Shown: positions 1 through 6,762, numbered from the stretch's first letter. The stretch: DNA of 24,478 bases from CAYOBW01 sp964402115 (GCA_964402115.1 CAYOBW010000091.1:1-24478), one strand, 5' to 3'. A program made the numbers and translations. Notes: a model not told the origin generated them from the sequence alone.

Positions 1-207
1 GGCTGCGATAACCTTTGGGTTTCTAGCGTTTGCAACCATCCAACTTGAGGCAATGCCCACAGAAGAAAAAAGTATGGCCGACAAGAACAGTGCGGCCAAG
101 GCGCTGAGAAATTTGCCCTGACACAACCTCAGGATACTGCGAGCAAGGAACAAAAGTCCAAACAAGCCCGCCAATCCGATGGCCGCAATGATCAATCCAT
201 TATTCAT
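1..207 (-). CDS. Small membrane protein, 3' end cut by window edge
   Basis: An open frame runs from an ATG at 207 to the window edge, giving 69 codons without a stop. The product starts MNNGLIIAAIGLAGLFGLLF and shows two hydrophobic stretches, roughly residues 4-22 and 36-55, so it is probably an inner-membrane protein with at least two spans. It lies 19 bases after the stop of the zinc-ribbon gene on the same strand. The upstream sequence TTGGGGC is a weak ribosome binding site. No family is recognised. The same gap contains a GACGTTGGGGC sequence resembling the cores at the two other gene junctions to the right. Being real is supported by the open frame, the spacing and the hydrophobic pattern; the function is unknown. 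Confidence 0.55.
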   Translation of the reverse strand, partial: MNNGLIIAAIGLAGLFGLLFLARSILRLCQGKFLSALAALFLSAILFSSVGIASSWMVANARNPKVIAA

Positions 208-226
208 CGTTTTGTTTGCCCCAACG

Positions 227-1237
227 TCACGCCTCACCGGATTCCGAACCCGCCGCGGGTGAGGAATACGGTGCAGGCGATGGTCCGGCGTCCGTCGTCT
301 GCGATGGAATCACGAGTGCACGTTTGCATGTCGGGCACTCGACTGTGTCGCCCGACGTGGTCGAATCGGCAGCTAGATGTTGTCCGCAGTGGGGACACAG
401 AAAGGCAATGTCTTGAGCACTGGCAGAAGGCACTTGTGCCTGATCCGGTGGCTGTTCAACCGCATCCGCTGGCTCACGCTGGGACTCGCGTGATACCGTC
501 GCCTGCGCAGCAGCAAGCAAGCGACTCGCTTCGGTTGTCGGGTCTCCTGCCCCCTTTTCCTTAAGTACCCTTCTCATCTCCACTTCGACCTTGTTGATCC
601 GGGCCTTTGTTCCCGATGTAAGGGCAGTAGGGTAGGCTGCTTGGAGGTGCCGAATAGCATCAGCATATCGGCTCTTGATCCTGTAGATGCCAGCACGAAG
701 AACGTTGATAGTATCCTCGGCTGCGCCGCCAATCTCAAGGAGCGCGTCGAGAGCGGTCTGGGCAGCGACAGGTTCCTCTCTTGAAACACAGAGCGTTGCG
801 AGTTTGACGAGTTGTGGCGCACGACGCTGGGATGCATGTTGCTGGACTTGCTCAGGTACTGTGGCAAGCCATGCATTATGCTCAGCCTCTGCCTGATCTT
901 CGCATCGAATCAGGTCCAGCGCTTCGTGCCACTTCCCCTCCGGATCATGATGTTGGAGGCGAGCGAGTCGTTGAACGTAGCTCTGCGCGTCCGCGTTCCG
1001 CCCACGACGGCCGAGGATGTAGAATAGAGTCTCAGAGGGCGTGTACGATGCTTGCTTGTCATTCTCTATACATGGAACCCGCGCTGCCTCTTCCTCCTGC
1101 CTCAACCACGCCTCGTATTTCTCCAAGATGCGGTCCCACCACGTCTCGTCGTCTTCGTGTTTCCAGATGGTGTCTTCGAGATTGCGCGCAATCTGATCGG
1201 CACGCTTGCGCATGGCCCAGTACACTTCGAAACTCAT
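227..1237 (-). CDS. Helical (TPR-like) protein with C-terminal zinc ribbon
   Basis: This 336-residue protein has no signal peptide and looks cytoplasmic. Residues 1-250 are predominantly charged and helical. The stretch around 140-225 (ALDALLEIGG, then AGIYRIKSRYADAIRHLQAA) has the rhythm of TPR-like helical pairs, although no single repeat is convincing. A Pro/Ala/Gln-rich linker (about 250-275) leads to a zinc ribbon with CPHC at 281-284 and CPTC at 301-304, followed by a disordered Ser/Pro tail. Zinc ribbons of this kind bind nucleic acid or mediate protein contacts, but the partner cannot be told. The start is supported by GAGGGG seven bases before the ATG. It follows the phosphatase gene on the same strand, with an 87-base gap holding a hairpin. 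The family is not recognised. Confidence 0.8.
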   Translation of the reverse strand: MSFEVYWAMRKRADQIARNLEDTIWKHEDDETWWDRILEKYEAWLRQEEEAARVPCIENDKQASYTPSETLFYILGRRGRNADAQSYVQRLARLQHHDPEGKWHEALDLIRCEDQAEAEHNAWLATVPEQVQQHASQRRAPQLVKLATLCVSREEPVAAQTALDALLEIGGAAEDTINVLRAGIYRIKSRYADAIRHLQAAYPTALTSGTKARINKVEVEMRRVLKEKGAGDPTTEASRLLAAAQATVSRESQREPADAVEQPPDQAQVPSASAQDIAFLCPHCGQHLAADSTTSGDTVECPTCKRALVIPSQTTDAGPSPAPYSSPAAGSESGEA

Positions 1238-1256
1238 TGATCATCCCCTCTTCATG

Positions 1257-1302
1257 GCCGAACGTCCAGAGTGCGGGTTGAGCCGCACGCGTAGCGGACG
1301 GC
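1257..1302 (-). repeat. attC-like hairpin between phosphatase and zinc-ribbon genes
   Basis: On the minus strand this site ends in GACGTTCGGC, 19 bases before the zinc-ribbon start codon. It folds as nested stems: GTGCGG/CCGCAC (1271-1276 with 1283-1288, loop of six), then GTCC/GGAC (1264-1267 with 1296-1299), then outer GCC/GGC. The ten-base core is identical to that at 1814-1823 before the phosphatase gene. The outer box on the gene-distal side is degenerate, so this fits an integron recombination site less well than the other one. Confidence 0.4.
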
Positions 1303-1324
1303 AAATATACATCGCCATGTTGCC

Positions 1325-1798
1325 TCATTGAATTTCGCCCCAATGGTCATGCATGAACGCCGTGATGCCACGCCCAGGGGTGTAGCGCGGATATCGTGAC
1401 CTGAAAGCGGCGGCGGCGGCGGTGTATGTGTCCCTTGGCAGTGCTCCGAGTCGTTTAGCCATCAGGAGCAGCGCGAGGGTAGGTGCCCGTGATTCGCCTT
1501 GGTTGCAGTGGACCAGCACTTTCCGCCCGCCCAACCAGGCATCGTGAGAGAACCGCAAGAAGGTATTGAAGCTCTCCTCTTTGAAGAGCGGAAGGGGCGG
1601 GTCGATCAGGTTCAGGAACAGATCTCCATCCTGTTCGAGGATGAGGTAGTGTGGATGTTCCGGTCTGAGGCTTCCCCGGTACGCGACCGCGGTTTGGTGG
1701 CAGGGCGACTTACATGCGTGGACGATTGACCATTCTTCTGAACTCGCCATGCAATCACGGACGGTTCCAACAAATAGGCGATCAAAGACCTGCGTCAT
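1325..1798 (-). CDS. Dual-specificity / tyrosine phosphatase-like protein
   Basis: This is a 157-residue cysteine-based phosphatase of the small dual-specificity type. The signature loop is HCNQGESR with nucleophile Cys98 and phosphate-binding Arg104. Asp66 in LNLIDPP is a reasonable general acid. The N-terminus (MTQVFDRLFVGTVRDC) is the usual first strand of such domains. Family members dephosphorylate phospho-tyrosine, -serine or -threonine, and sometimes nucleotides or lipids; the substrate here is unknown. The frame stays open upstream to 2011, but the start at 1798 is chosen because a perfect AGGAGG sits nine bases before it, the protein then has normal family length, and the upstream extension looks like structured non-coding DNA. 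It stands alone as a catalytic domain with no signal peptide. No kinase is visible nearby. Confidence 0.88.
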   Translation of the reverse strand: MTQVFDRLFVGTVRDCMASSEEWSIVHACKSPCHQTAVAYRGSLRPEHPHYLILEQDGDLFLNLIDPPLPLFKEESFNTFLRFSHDAWLGGRKVLVHCNQGESRAPTLALLLMAKRLGALPRDTYTAAAAAFRSRYPRYTPGRGITAFMHDHWGEIQ

Positions 1799-1807
1799 GT
1801 CTCTCAT

Positions 1808-1813
1808 CCTCCT
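1808..1813 (-). promoter_or_regulatory. Ribosome binding site deciding the phosphatase start
   Basis: The minus strand reads AGGAGG, followed by nine bases and the ATG at 1798. It overlaps an earlier in-frame ATG at 1807, which therefore cannot use it. This sets the product at 157 residues rather than 228. Confidence 0.8.
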
Positions 1814-1876
1814 GCCGAACGTCAGCACTCTGGCTGAGGCGCGGTAGCGCTGATAGCCAGCAGTGCGTGGTTCGCC
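1814..1876 (-). repeat. attC-like recombination-site hairpin
   Basis: This 63-bp imperfect palindrome lies between the membrane-protein gene and the phosphatase gene. On the plus strand, outer boxes GCCGAAC (1814-1820) and GTTCGCC (1870-1876) flank a stem formed by GCACTCTGGCT (1825-1835) and AGCCAGCAGTGC (1855-1866), with one unpaired extra base. A small GCGC/GCGC stem closes the tip. Outer boxes, spacers, inner arms and an extrahelical base are the architecture of integron attC sites, although the boxes carry C or G where the GTTRRRY consensus expects a purine. The remaining gap (1877-2015) contains no gene that can be supported. Confidence 0.45.
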
Positions 1877-2015
1877 ATTTGAGCTTCGTTGCCCTTTCGT
1901 GACCGACCCCGCTGCCGCGCGTCTCTCGTGCATCGTCGTGAGTGCGCTGTTCTGGGCGTTCACGTCGTTTTCATCCTGTCCTTCTGTCATTTCTCGCCAA
2001 CCACGTGACATCGCA

Positions 2016-3893
2016 TCAAGGCTGCTTGTTGTCTTTAGGCTTCTCTGTCACTGAATCGCTCCTGCCATCGAGTATGGTGTTCAGGCGTTGGCTGGCCCAG
2101 GACCACACCCTGTCGCTGAAGACCGAACCGACAAGACAAAGGAAACACAGCACGTAGCCGTTCGGTTCGCTGTCGGCTCCCGATACCAACACCAGCCCAC
2201 CATGCACCGCAAGATAGAGCACCACTGCCGCAGCAAGACCTTGGATAGCAGTCATACCGGCAAAGTCCGGTGGGACAGTTTTGATGCCACCTTCATGACA
2301 TGTGCGGATGATTTGGGCGATGGACGCGCCGAACAACCCGAATCCGATCATGCCTGTAATGAGGGCCAACGAGAACGATCTCGTTCTCAGCAACCACCGA
2401 GCGATGAAACCAAAGGGGCCGGAGAAATCCCCAGGTTCCCTTGGCGGCGGGAATCTGGATTCAATATCGGGCTTCTCAAAGGCAAAATAGCGATTCATAG
2501 TGGAACCCTCGGCGACACTGCGAAGCGCCCGCAAATCATAGGACAAGGGGGATGACGACCCGCCTATCGAGGACAGCATTCCCTCTTTCAGAGAGGATTG
2601 CAGCAATCTGAGTTCGTCGCCTAACGTCGCCACCAGCGATTCAGAGCTCTGCTTGAATCCTTCGTCCAGGGTGTCCATTAGCATCATGCTCTGGCGAAGG
2701 TTGCGCTGGACCTCAGCAACGCTTGATCGATGCCACGTCTTGATGTCCTGAAAATACGCGGCACGTTCCGGCCCTGCCTGTGGCGACAATGCGTCCGTAT
2801 CCAATGCGCTGATGGCTTTCTTCGGAAGCGACTGGCTCAACTCACTCATCTGACGTCGGTAGTTCTGCCAACGGATGACCAGCGCCGCTCGTTGCGCCTT
2901 GGCCTGCTTCAACACATCACTGGCAGAATCTAATCGGTTCCGCCATGTGGCTTCAGCGGCCGTCAGCAGATTCGTGTCCGCCGGCGAAGAGACACTGAGA
3001 GCGGGAGCATTCGTCATGTAGCTTTCCAGAGACGCAAACGGATTCCTGGCCGCCGCGTAGTTCTCAGGATAGTCGCGGTCGAATTCATTCTGCGGGATCG
3101 CCTCGGTCTCCAAGGCGCTCTGGAGTCGTTCTTTCGTTGCTGACGTGTCAACGACCTGCTTTCTCAATGAAGGGATCGCAACCATGGCTGCCACGCTCAG
3201 GTAACAGCCAGTCAGGAATACCGCCGTCTGAACAAGATGATGTCGCCGCGAATCATCCATGGCGCCAAACCAGGTCCTGAGCCGCTGGATTGGCGTACTC
3301 GCGTGTCGGTCATCAGTGGTGGACGCACCAGCCATCGCAAAGTACGACAGTATCCAAACGACGTATGCGAGAACAGCATCGCTCGTCGCGAGCGAACGGG
3401 TGACGCCTGCCAGGAAGGCGGTCAACGACTGGAAGAATAGTCGCATCAGGGGCCAGAACTGTCCCAGTGCCTCCGGCCACGACGGATTTCCTGTTTCGCC
3501 GATTAGCCGATTCAATGAACTTCCGTCGAGACCAGTGGACAGTTCCGAGAACAGCTGTATCGTGGCTGCCACGATCACTCGCACAAGCGAACTGTAGAAG
3601 TCCTGAAACAGCACTGCCGATATACACAACGCAACTAGCCGCCGCCTCAACTGGGTGTCGTCGCCCTGTCGGGGAGGGAACAGAGATCTCACGACCTTCC
3701 AGAGTATGCCTATGGCGAAACAAGTAACTGCGACGCATAGGACAGATGCCACGGCGTTCAGAGCCACAAAAACGCCCTGCGCCGATGGCGTGTCAGCACC
3801 GGCACCGCGGACAACAAACAACAATCCAACATATCCGGCCAGCAGCAGCGCGGCAGACACCAGCGACAGTAGTAGAATTCCCAATGCCTTCAT
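2016..3893 (-). CDS. Uncharacterised multi-pass membrane protein with large soluble loop
   Basis: This 625-residue protein has about eight hydrophobic segments, near residues 4-29, 41-66, 83-113, 157-188, 213-238, 505-530, 543-566 and 573-590. Between the fifth and sixth lies a soluble, mostly helical region of about 260 residues, likely with coiled-coil character (charged and Gln-rich, e.g. LGDELRLLQSSLKEG). The C-terminal membrane module ends in VFSDRVWSWASQRL and a hydrophilic tail. The layout suggests a membrane sensor or scaffold, but no catalytic motif is seen and no family is recognised. The start at 3893 is chosen because GGAGG lies just upstream and a first transmembrane helix follows at once. 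The frame stays open back to 4538 only because it runs through a fold-back repeat. Four repeated boxes lie upstream and may control it. Confidence 0.8.
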   Translation of the reverse strand: MKALGILLLSLVSAALLLAGYVGLLFVVRGAGADTPSAQGVFVALNAVASVLCVAVTCFAIGILWKVVRSLFPPRQGDDTQLRRRLVALCISAVLFQDFYSSLVRVIVAATIQLFSELSTGLDGSSLNRLIGETGNPSWPEALGQFWPLMRLFFQSLTAFLAGVTRSLATSDAVLAYVVWILSYFAMAGASTTDDRHASTPIQRLRTWFGAMDDSRRHHLVQTAVFLTGCYLSVAAMVAIPSLRKQVVDTSATKERLQSALETEAIPQNEFDRDYPENYAAARNPFASLESYMTNAPALSVSSPADTNLLTAAEATWRNRLDSASDVLKQAKAQRAALVIRWQNYRRQMSELSQSLPKKAISALDTDALSPQAGPERAAYFQDIKTWHRSSVAEVQRNLRQSMMLMDTLDEGFKQSSESLVATLGDELRLLQSSLKEGMLSSIGGSSSPLSYDLRALRSVAEGSTMNRYFAFEKPDIESRFPPPREPGDFSGPFGFIARWLLRTRSFSLALITGMIGFGLFGASIAQIIRTCHEGGIKTVPPDFAGMTAIQGLAAAVVLYLAVHGGLVLVSGADSEPNGYVLCFLCLVGSVFSDRVWSWASQRLNTILDGRSDSVTEKPKDNKQP

Positions 3894-3921
3894 TTCATCC
3901 TCCGGTCTTGGCGAACAGGTA

Positions 3922-4042
3922 TTATGCCTCAAACATATCAACCCGCTTGGAGTAATATACCTCACATGCTGTATTGGATGGCAACGACTTACGGTGCTTG
4001 CGTGAGGCATATCAGCGAAGATCGGAGGGTTCATATGCCTCA
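3922..4042. promoter_or_regulatory. Four ATATGCCTCA-type boxes upstream of the membrane-protein gene
   Basis: Four decamers related to ATATGCCTCA occur in 121 bases: TTATGCCTCA (3922-3931), ATATACCTCA (3955-3964), an exact reverse copy TGAGGCATAT (4003-4012) and an exact copy (4033-4042). The last two form a perfect 10-bp inverted repeat with a 20-base spacer. On the minus strand the two gene-proximal copies contain CATAAT and TATATT, which resemble -10 hexamers. This looks like a regulator-binding or promoter cluster for the gene starting at 3893. No regulator gene is visible in the window. Confidence 0.5.
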
Positions 4043-4045
4043 TGA

Positions 4046-4432
4046 TATCCAACAAGGAGTGACCAATGACCATCGGAAGGGGCTGGTGAAGGCCTGACTG
4101 AGAGGCCGTCCACCTGCGCCGGTCTCTGCAATGGATCGCCATGGAAGGCTCTTGCGGAACCTCAGTCAGAGCGGCCGGGACGGAGCCCGGTCTTCCGGAA
4201 AGCGGCCGGTTCGTCAAAATGGATTCCGCTGACAAACCCTCGCGGCCGACACGGAGGTCGGCCCTCCAACGACCATAACAAGCCGTTTTGCGGGTTTCTG
4301 GAGGGCCGGGCTCTGTCCCGGTCGCCATTTCAGAGGGTTCTTCAGCGGAATCCAAAATGGAGTGACGACCTCCGTGCCGTCCGCAGGGGTTTTGCAGGAG
4401 CCTTTTGGGTATGGGACATCCCTTGTTGGATA
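4046..4432. repeat. Large fold-back element with 12-bp terminal inverted repeats
   Basis: The ends are perfect inverted copies: TATCCAACAAGG (4046-4057) and CCTTGTTGGATA (4421-4432), with weaker matching continuing inward. Inside, the arms keep pairing: about 4145-4163 with 4386-4404, GGATTCCGCTGA (4221-4232) with TCAGCGGAATCC (4332-4343), and CCCTCC (4262-4267) with GGAGGG (4300-4305). Local hairpins include GGCCGAC/GTCGGCC (4244-4250 with 4257-4263). CCGGGACGGAGCCCGG (4175-4190) recurs inverted with one change at 4306-4321. The left arm holds about 70 extra bases. It contains no gene. It could be a non-autonomous mobile element (MITE-like) or a structured RNA. Confidence 0.65.
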
Positions 4433-4464
4433 GTGGAGAGTGGGGGTGACTCCCGCCGTGTCGC

Positions 4465-4484
4465 GGCCCGAGCAACTTCGGGCC
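4465..4484. repeat. Short perfect GC-rich hairpin
   Basis: GGCCCGA (4465-4471) and TCGGGCC (4478-4484) form a perfect 7-bp stem with a six-base loop. There is no T-run after it on either strand, so it is not called a terminator. The surrounding stretch 4433-4568 contains no supportable gene. Confidence 0.4.
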
Positions 4485-4761
4485 AGCGCGCCGGGCGCGA
4501 GTATCTGAGCTGTCACGACTGAAACGCAACCCACTCATAGTTTGGGATGCTATTTAAGAACGAAGCTTACGGTCAAGTCGAATCTTCTCCGAAGCGGTAC
4601 TCTTTGTCGCGCCTCGCGCTGCATGTGAAACGGCGGCGCGTGAGCGCGTGCCTCTCGCCCGCTATGGTCGCGGCTCGGCGGGAGCCTCGCCGTGCCCGGC
4701 GCTTCCGGCTTTCCCGAGGGGGTCTTCATTGGTCTTCAAACACGTTCACACGCTGAAGACC

Positions 4762-4928
4762 GGTTAAGCGGGTCGATTAAGGGTATCCGGTTAAGAACGG
4801 CGGTTAAGGGTGGCGGTTAAGGGTGTGTTTCTCGCCTTCCCTGCGATTCTTCGCGCACTTAACCGACGCACTTACGCGCGGTCTTAACCGCCCCCTTACT
4901 CGGATACCCTTAACCGAACTGCTTAAAC
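4762..4928. repeat. Heptamer-array hairpin (GGTTAAG / CTTAACC), copy 1
   Basis: The left arm has GGTTAAG-type heptamers starting at 4762, 4775, 4789, 4802 and 4815. The right arm has CTTAACC-type heptamers (some degenerate) starting at 4858, 4871, 4883, 4895, 4909 and 4922. Spacing is 12-14 bases throughout. The arms are inverted copies of each other: GATTAAGGGTATCC (4775-4788) matches the complement of 4902-4915 at 13 of 14 bases. The even spacing, slightly over one helical turn, is iteron-like, while the two arms together could form a large hairpin. Confidence 0.75.
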
Positions 4929-5055
4929 GGTCCCGCCTGGCGGCGTCCCTGGAGCGATTCATCAACAGGCCCACACACAGACCCAGAAGCGCCATCTTCT
5001 TCCCACTCGCCACTCTCGGCAAACCATACCTTCTTTCCCATCGGCGAGAGGCTCA

Positions 5056-5080
5056 GATCCTTCGCTTCGCTCAGGATGAC
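5056..5080. repeat. Widespread CTTCGCTTCGCTCAGGATGA intergenic repeat, copy 1
   Basis: These 25 bases contain CTTCGCTTCGCTCAGGATGA, the complement of the TCATCCTGAGCGAAGCGAAG repeat known from many unrelated bacterial genomes, where it produces spurious open frames reading RHPERSEGS or ILSEAKDL. Its role is not established. The ends can pair as TCCT/AGGA. A second copy lies 549 bases to the right. Confidence 0.8.
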
Positions 5081-5322
5081 GAGCGCGTTTTGCAGCGCTA
5101 TTGGCATGACGGCACACGATGGGGAAACGCAGACCACGGTCAAGACCGGAACCTCACAGCCTGCCGTTCCTCGCGCTGCAGGCGCACCGGCGGCGCGTGG
5201 GCGCGCGCCTCTCGCCCCCTATGGTCGCGGCTCGGGGGACCCTCGCCCTCCCGTGTCCGGCGCCTCCGGCTTTCCCGTGGGGGTCTTCATTGGTCTTCAA
5301 GCACGTTCACACGCTGAAGACC

Positions 5323-5477
5323 GGTTAAGCGGGTCGATTAGGGGTATCCGGTTAAGAACGGCGGTTAAGGGTGTGTTTCTCGCCTTCCCTGCGCTTCTTC
5401 GGACACTTAACCGACGCACTTACGCGCGGTCTTAACCGCCCCCCTTACTCGGATACCCTTAACCGAACTGCTTAAGC
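5323..5477. repeat. Heptamer-array hairpin, copy 2
   Basis: The left-arm heptamers start at 5323, 5336 (GATTAGG), 5350 and 5363. The right arm ends with CTTAAGC at 5471-5477, and GGATACCCTTAACC lies at 5451-5464. Compared with copy 1, one 13-base left repeat has been lost or not gained. Length change by exactly one heptamer period suggests slippage or active unit turnover. Confidence 0.7.
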
Positions 5478-5604
5478 GGTCCCGCCTGGCGGCGTCCTTG
5501 GAGCGATTAATCAACAGGCCCACACACAGACCCAGAAGCGCCATCTTCTTCCCACTCGCCACTCTCGGCAAACCATACCTTCTTTCCCATCGGCGAGAGG
5601 CTCA

Positions 5605-5629
5605 GATCCTTCGCTTCGCTCAGGATGAC
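5605..5629. repeat. Widespread CTTCGCTTCGCTCAGGATGA intergenic repeat, copy 2
   Basis: This is identical to the sequence at 5056-5080 and lies at the same place within the second tandem unit. Confidence 0.8.
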
Positions 5630-5706
5630 GAGCGCGTTTTGCAGCGCGATGGGCATGACGGCACACGATGGGGAAGGACCCGTGCTGCTCGCCGCCCCGC
5701 AAGGCG

Positions 5707-6276
5707 CTACCGCGGCGACGAGGGGCGAACGTCGAACCACACCCGCAGCGAGCCTTCGCGCGCGAGCGACGGGCAACCCCCGCAGTCCGCAATCAGGGCG
5801 GCCATGCGCGCGGGACTGAGGAAGTGGCTACGCATCAAAAAAAGTTTTTCCAGCACGGCGGCGATTTTGACGGGGAAACGGCGGATGTCCGGTTCTTCGA
5901 TGACCAGGCGCCCCGCCGGCTTGAGCACGCGCAGCAGCTCGCGGATGGCAAGGCACTGATCGCCGACGTGATGGAAGGCGTCGACCAGCAGGATCCGGTC
6001 AAACGTGGCATCCGCGAACGGCAGGGCTTCCACCTCGGCCCGCACGGCCTCCAGACCTTTGCGGCGAGCCTGTTCAACCATGCGCGGCGACGCATCGCAC
6101 ACCACGGTGCGCGCCACCGCCCCCGCGAAGACGTTGGACACGCGGCCAGTCCCCCCGGCCGCGTCGAGCAGGGTGTGTTCCGGCGAGAGTGCGAGCAGCG
6201 CACCCAGCACGGCCGGATCGGGCGGCCGGATGAGGCGTTCATAGAAGGAAGCCAGCAGGCTGAAATGGTCGCACAT
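5707..6276 (-). CDS. Class I SAM-dependent methyltransferase
   Basis: This 189-residue protein belongs to the UbiE/Methyltransf_11 type. Motif I is LLDAAGGTGRVS (about residues 36-47), which binds S-adenosylmethionine. The acidic end of the next strand is VVCDASPRM. LPFADATFDRILLVDAFHHV is the typical motif II region, and LLRVLKPAGRLVIEEPD is the post-motif strand. It should methylate a small molecule, but the substrate cannot be read. The frame is open further upstream, yet the start at 6276 is preferred because its ATG overlaps the Rieske stop as TGATG, implying translational coupling, and the domain begins there. No signal peptide is seen, so it is cytoplasmic while its partner is exported. 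The 3' end lies next to the long tandem repeat. Confidence 0.9.
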   Translation of the reverse strand: MCDHFSLLASFYERLIRPPDPAVLGALLALSPEHTLLDAAGGTGRVSNVFAGAVARTVVCDASPRMVEQARRKGLEAVRAEVEALPFADATFDRILLVDAFHHVGDQCLAIRELLRVLKPAGRLVIEEPDIRRFPVKIAAVLEKLFLMRSHFLSPARMAALIADCGGCPSLAREGSLRVWFDVRPSSPR

Positions 6277-6752
6277 CAGAACGTGACCACCAGGCGGTTC
6301 CCGTCGGCCGGATCGAGCGCGGCGGCATAGCGGCTGAGCGATTTCCGGGCCAACCCCTTCTTGAGCGTGCCGTCGGTCCCGAACTTGGAGTGGCCGAGGC
6401 TCGCGCAACGGAACTGCTGGTCCGCGTGTCGGTACTCGACCTCCACGCCCCGGTGCGGACAGAGCAGCGACACGACCGCGTACGCGTTCGCACCTGTCCG
6501 GGCAACGATGACCGGCGAGGGCAGACGGGCGTCGAGGATCTTGACCGCCCCGCCGACGCTCGCCAGCGCGGGCGTCTTATCGAGCGCCACCGTCAACCGC
6601 TGCGAGCCCACGACGTAGGCGTCCGCCGCCAGGGCGGGCGTGGCGCCCACCTTGCTGAACGTGGCGCAGCCGGCGTTCAGCCCGCACACGCACAATCCCG
6701 CTCCCGCCATACCCATCCCGGCGACCACACTCCTGCGGGTCAGCTTCTTCAT
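6276..6752 (-). CDS. Tat-exported Rieske-type [2Fe-2S] protein
   Basis: This 158-residue protein opens with a twin-arginine signal (KKLTRRSVVAGMGMAGAG), and LNAGC at about residue 30 could be a lipobox, so it is probably exported folded with its cofactor. The rest is a Rieske domain: the first cluster motif is CPHRG. The second is CASLGHSKF, where the canonical form is CxxHGSxF; the Cys-His spacing is four residues instead of two. Rieske proteins pass electrons as subunits of oxidoreductases. No membrane or catalytic partner is encoded here; the only partner is the coupled methyltransferase. The start at 6752 has GGAGG five bases upstream, ruling out the longer frame from 6824. The altered motif leaves it unclear whether a normal cluster forms. 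Confidence 0.8.
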   Translation of the reverse strand: MKKLTRRSVVAGMGMAGAGLCVCGLNAGCATFSKVGATPALAADAYVVGSQRLTVALDKTPALASVGGAVKILDARLPSPVIVARTGANAYAVVSLLCPHRGVEVEYRHADQQFRCASLGHSKFGTDGTLKKGLARKSLSRYAAALDPADGNRLVVTF

Positions 6753-6757
6753 CACGA

Positions 6758-6762
6758 CCTCC
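6758..6762 (-). promoter_or_regulatory. Ribosome binding site of the Rieske gene
   Basis: The minus strand reads GGAGG, five bases before the ATG at 6752. It decides the start that places the twin-arginine signal at the N-terminus. Confidence 0.7.

Larger units (their letters stand above)
4569..5126. repeat. Long tandem repeat, copy 1
   Basis: This is the first of two direct copies of a unit of about 550 bp; similarity is strongest from about 4612 on. In order it holds a GC-rich block, the inverted pair GGTCTTCA/TGAAGACC (4731-4738 with 4754-4761), a heptamer-array hairpin, a conserved 130-base block, and the widespread repeat ending in CTCAGGATGAC. It differs from copy 2 by scattered substitutions and by 13 extra bases at about 4811-4823. 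Short open frames in it are not credible genes: the two copies are conserved at DNA level irrespective of frame. Confidence 0.85.
5136..5675. repeat. Long tandem repeat, copy 2
   Basis: This is the second copy of the unit, closely matching copy 1 from about 5169 to 5675. It ends 31 bases from the methyltransferase stop codon. It lacks the 13-base segment of copy 1, so its left heptamer arm is one unit shorter, and it has one extra C at about 5439. The duplication is therefore not brand new. It may act as a transcription barrier for the methyltransferase unit that reads into it, but this is inference. Confidence 0.85.

Noticed and set aside
1799..2011. N-terminal extension of the phosphatase
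   Set aside because: There is no ribosome binding site at the upstream start, and the segment is covered by the attC-like palindrome. The AGGAGG before 1798 is decisive.
3894..4538. N-terminal extension of the membrane protein back to 4538
   Set aside because: It runs through the operator boxes and fold-back element. A start at 3893 with GGAGG and a first transmembrane helix is far better.
4762..5477. CRISPR array
   Set aside because: The repeats are only seven bases with spacers of about six, and they are inverted around a centre. No cas gene is seen.
4804..5792. Short open frames in the tandem repeat, including those reading HPERSEGS or SEAKDL
   Set aside because: They are a known type of spurious translation of a widespread DNA repeat; the copies are conserved without regard to reading frame.
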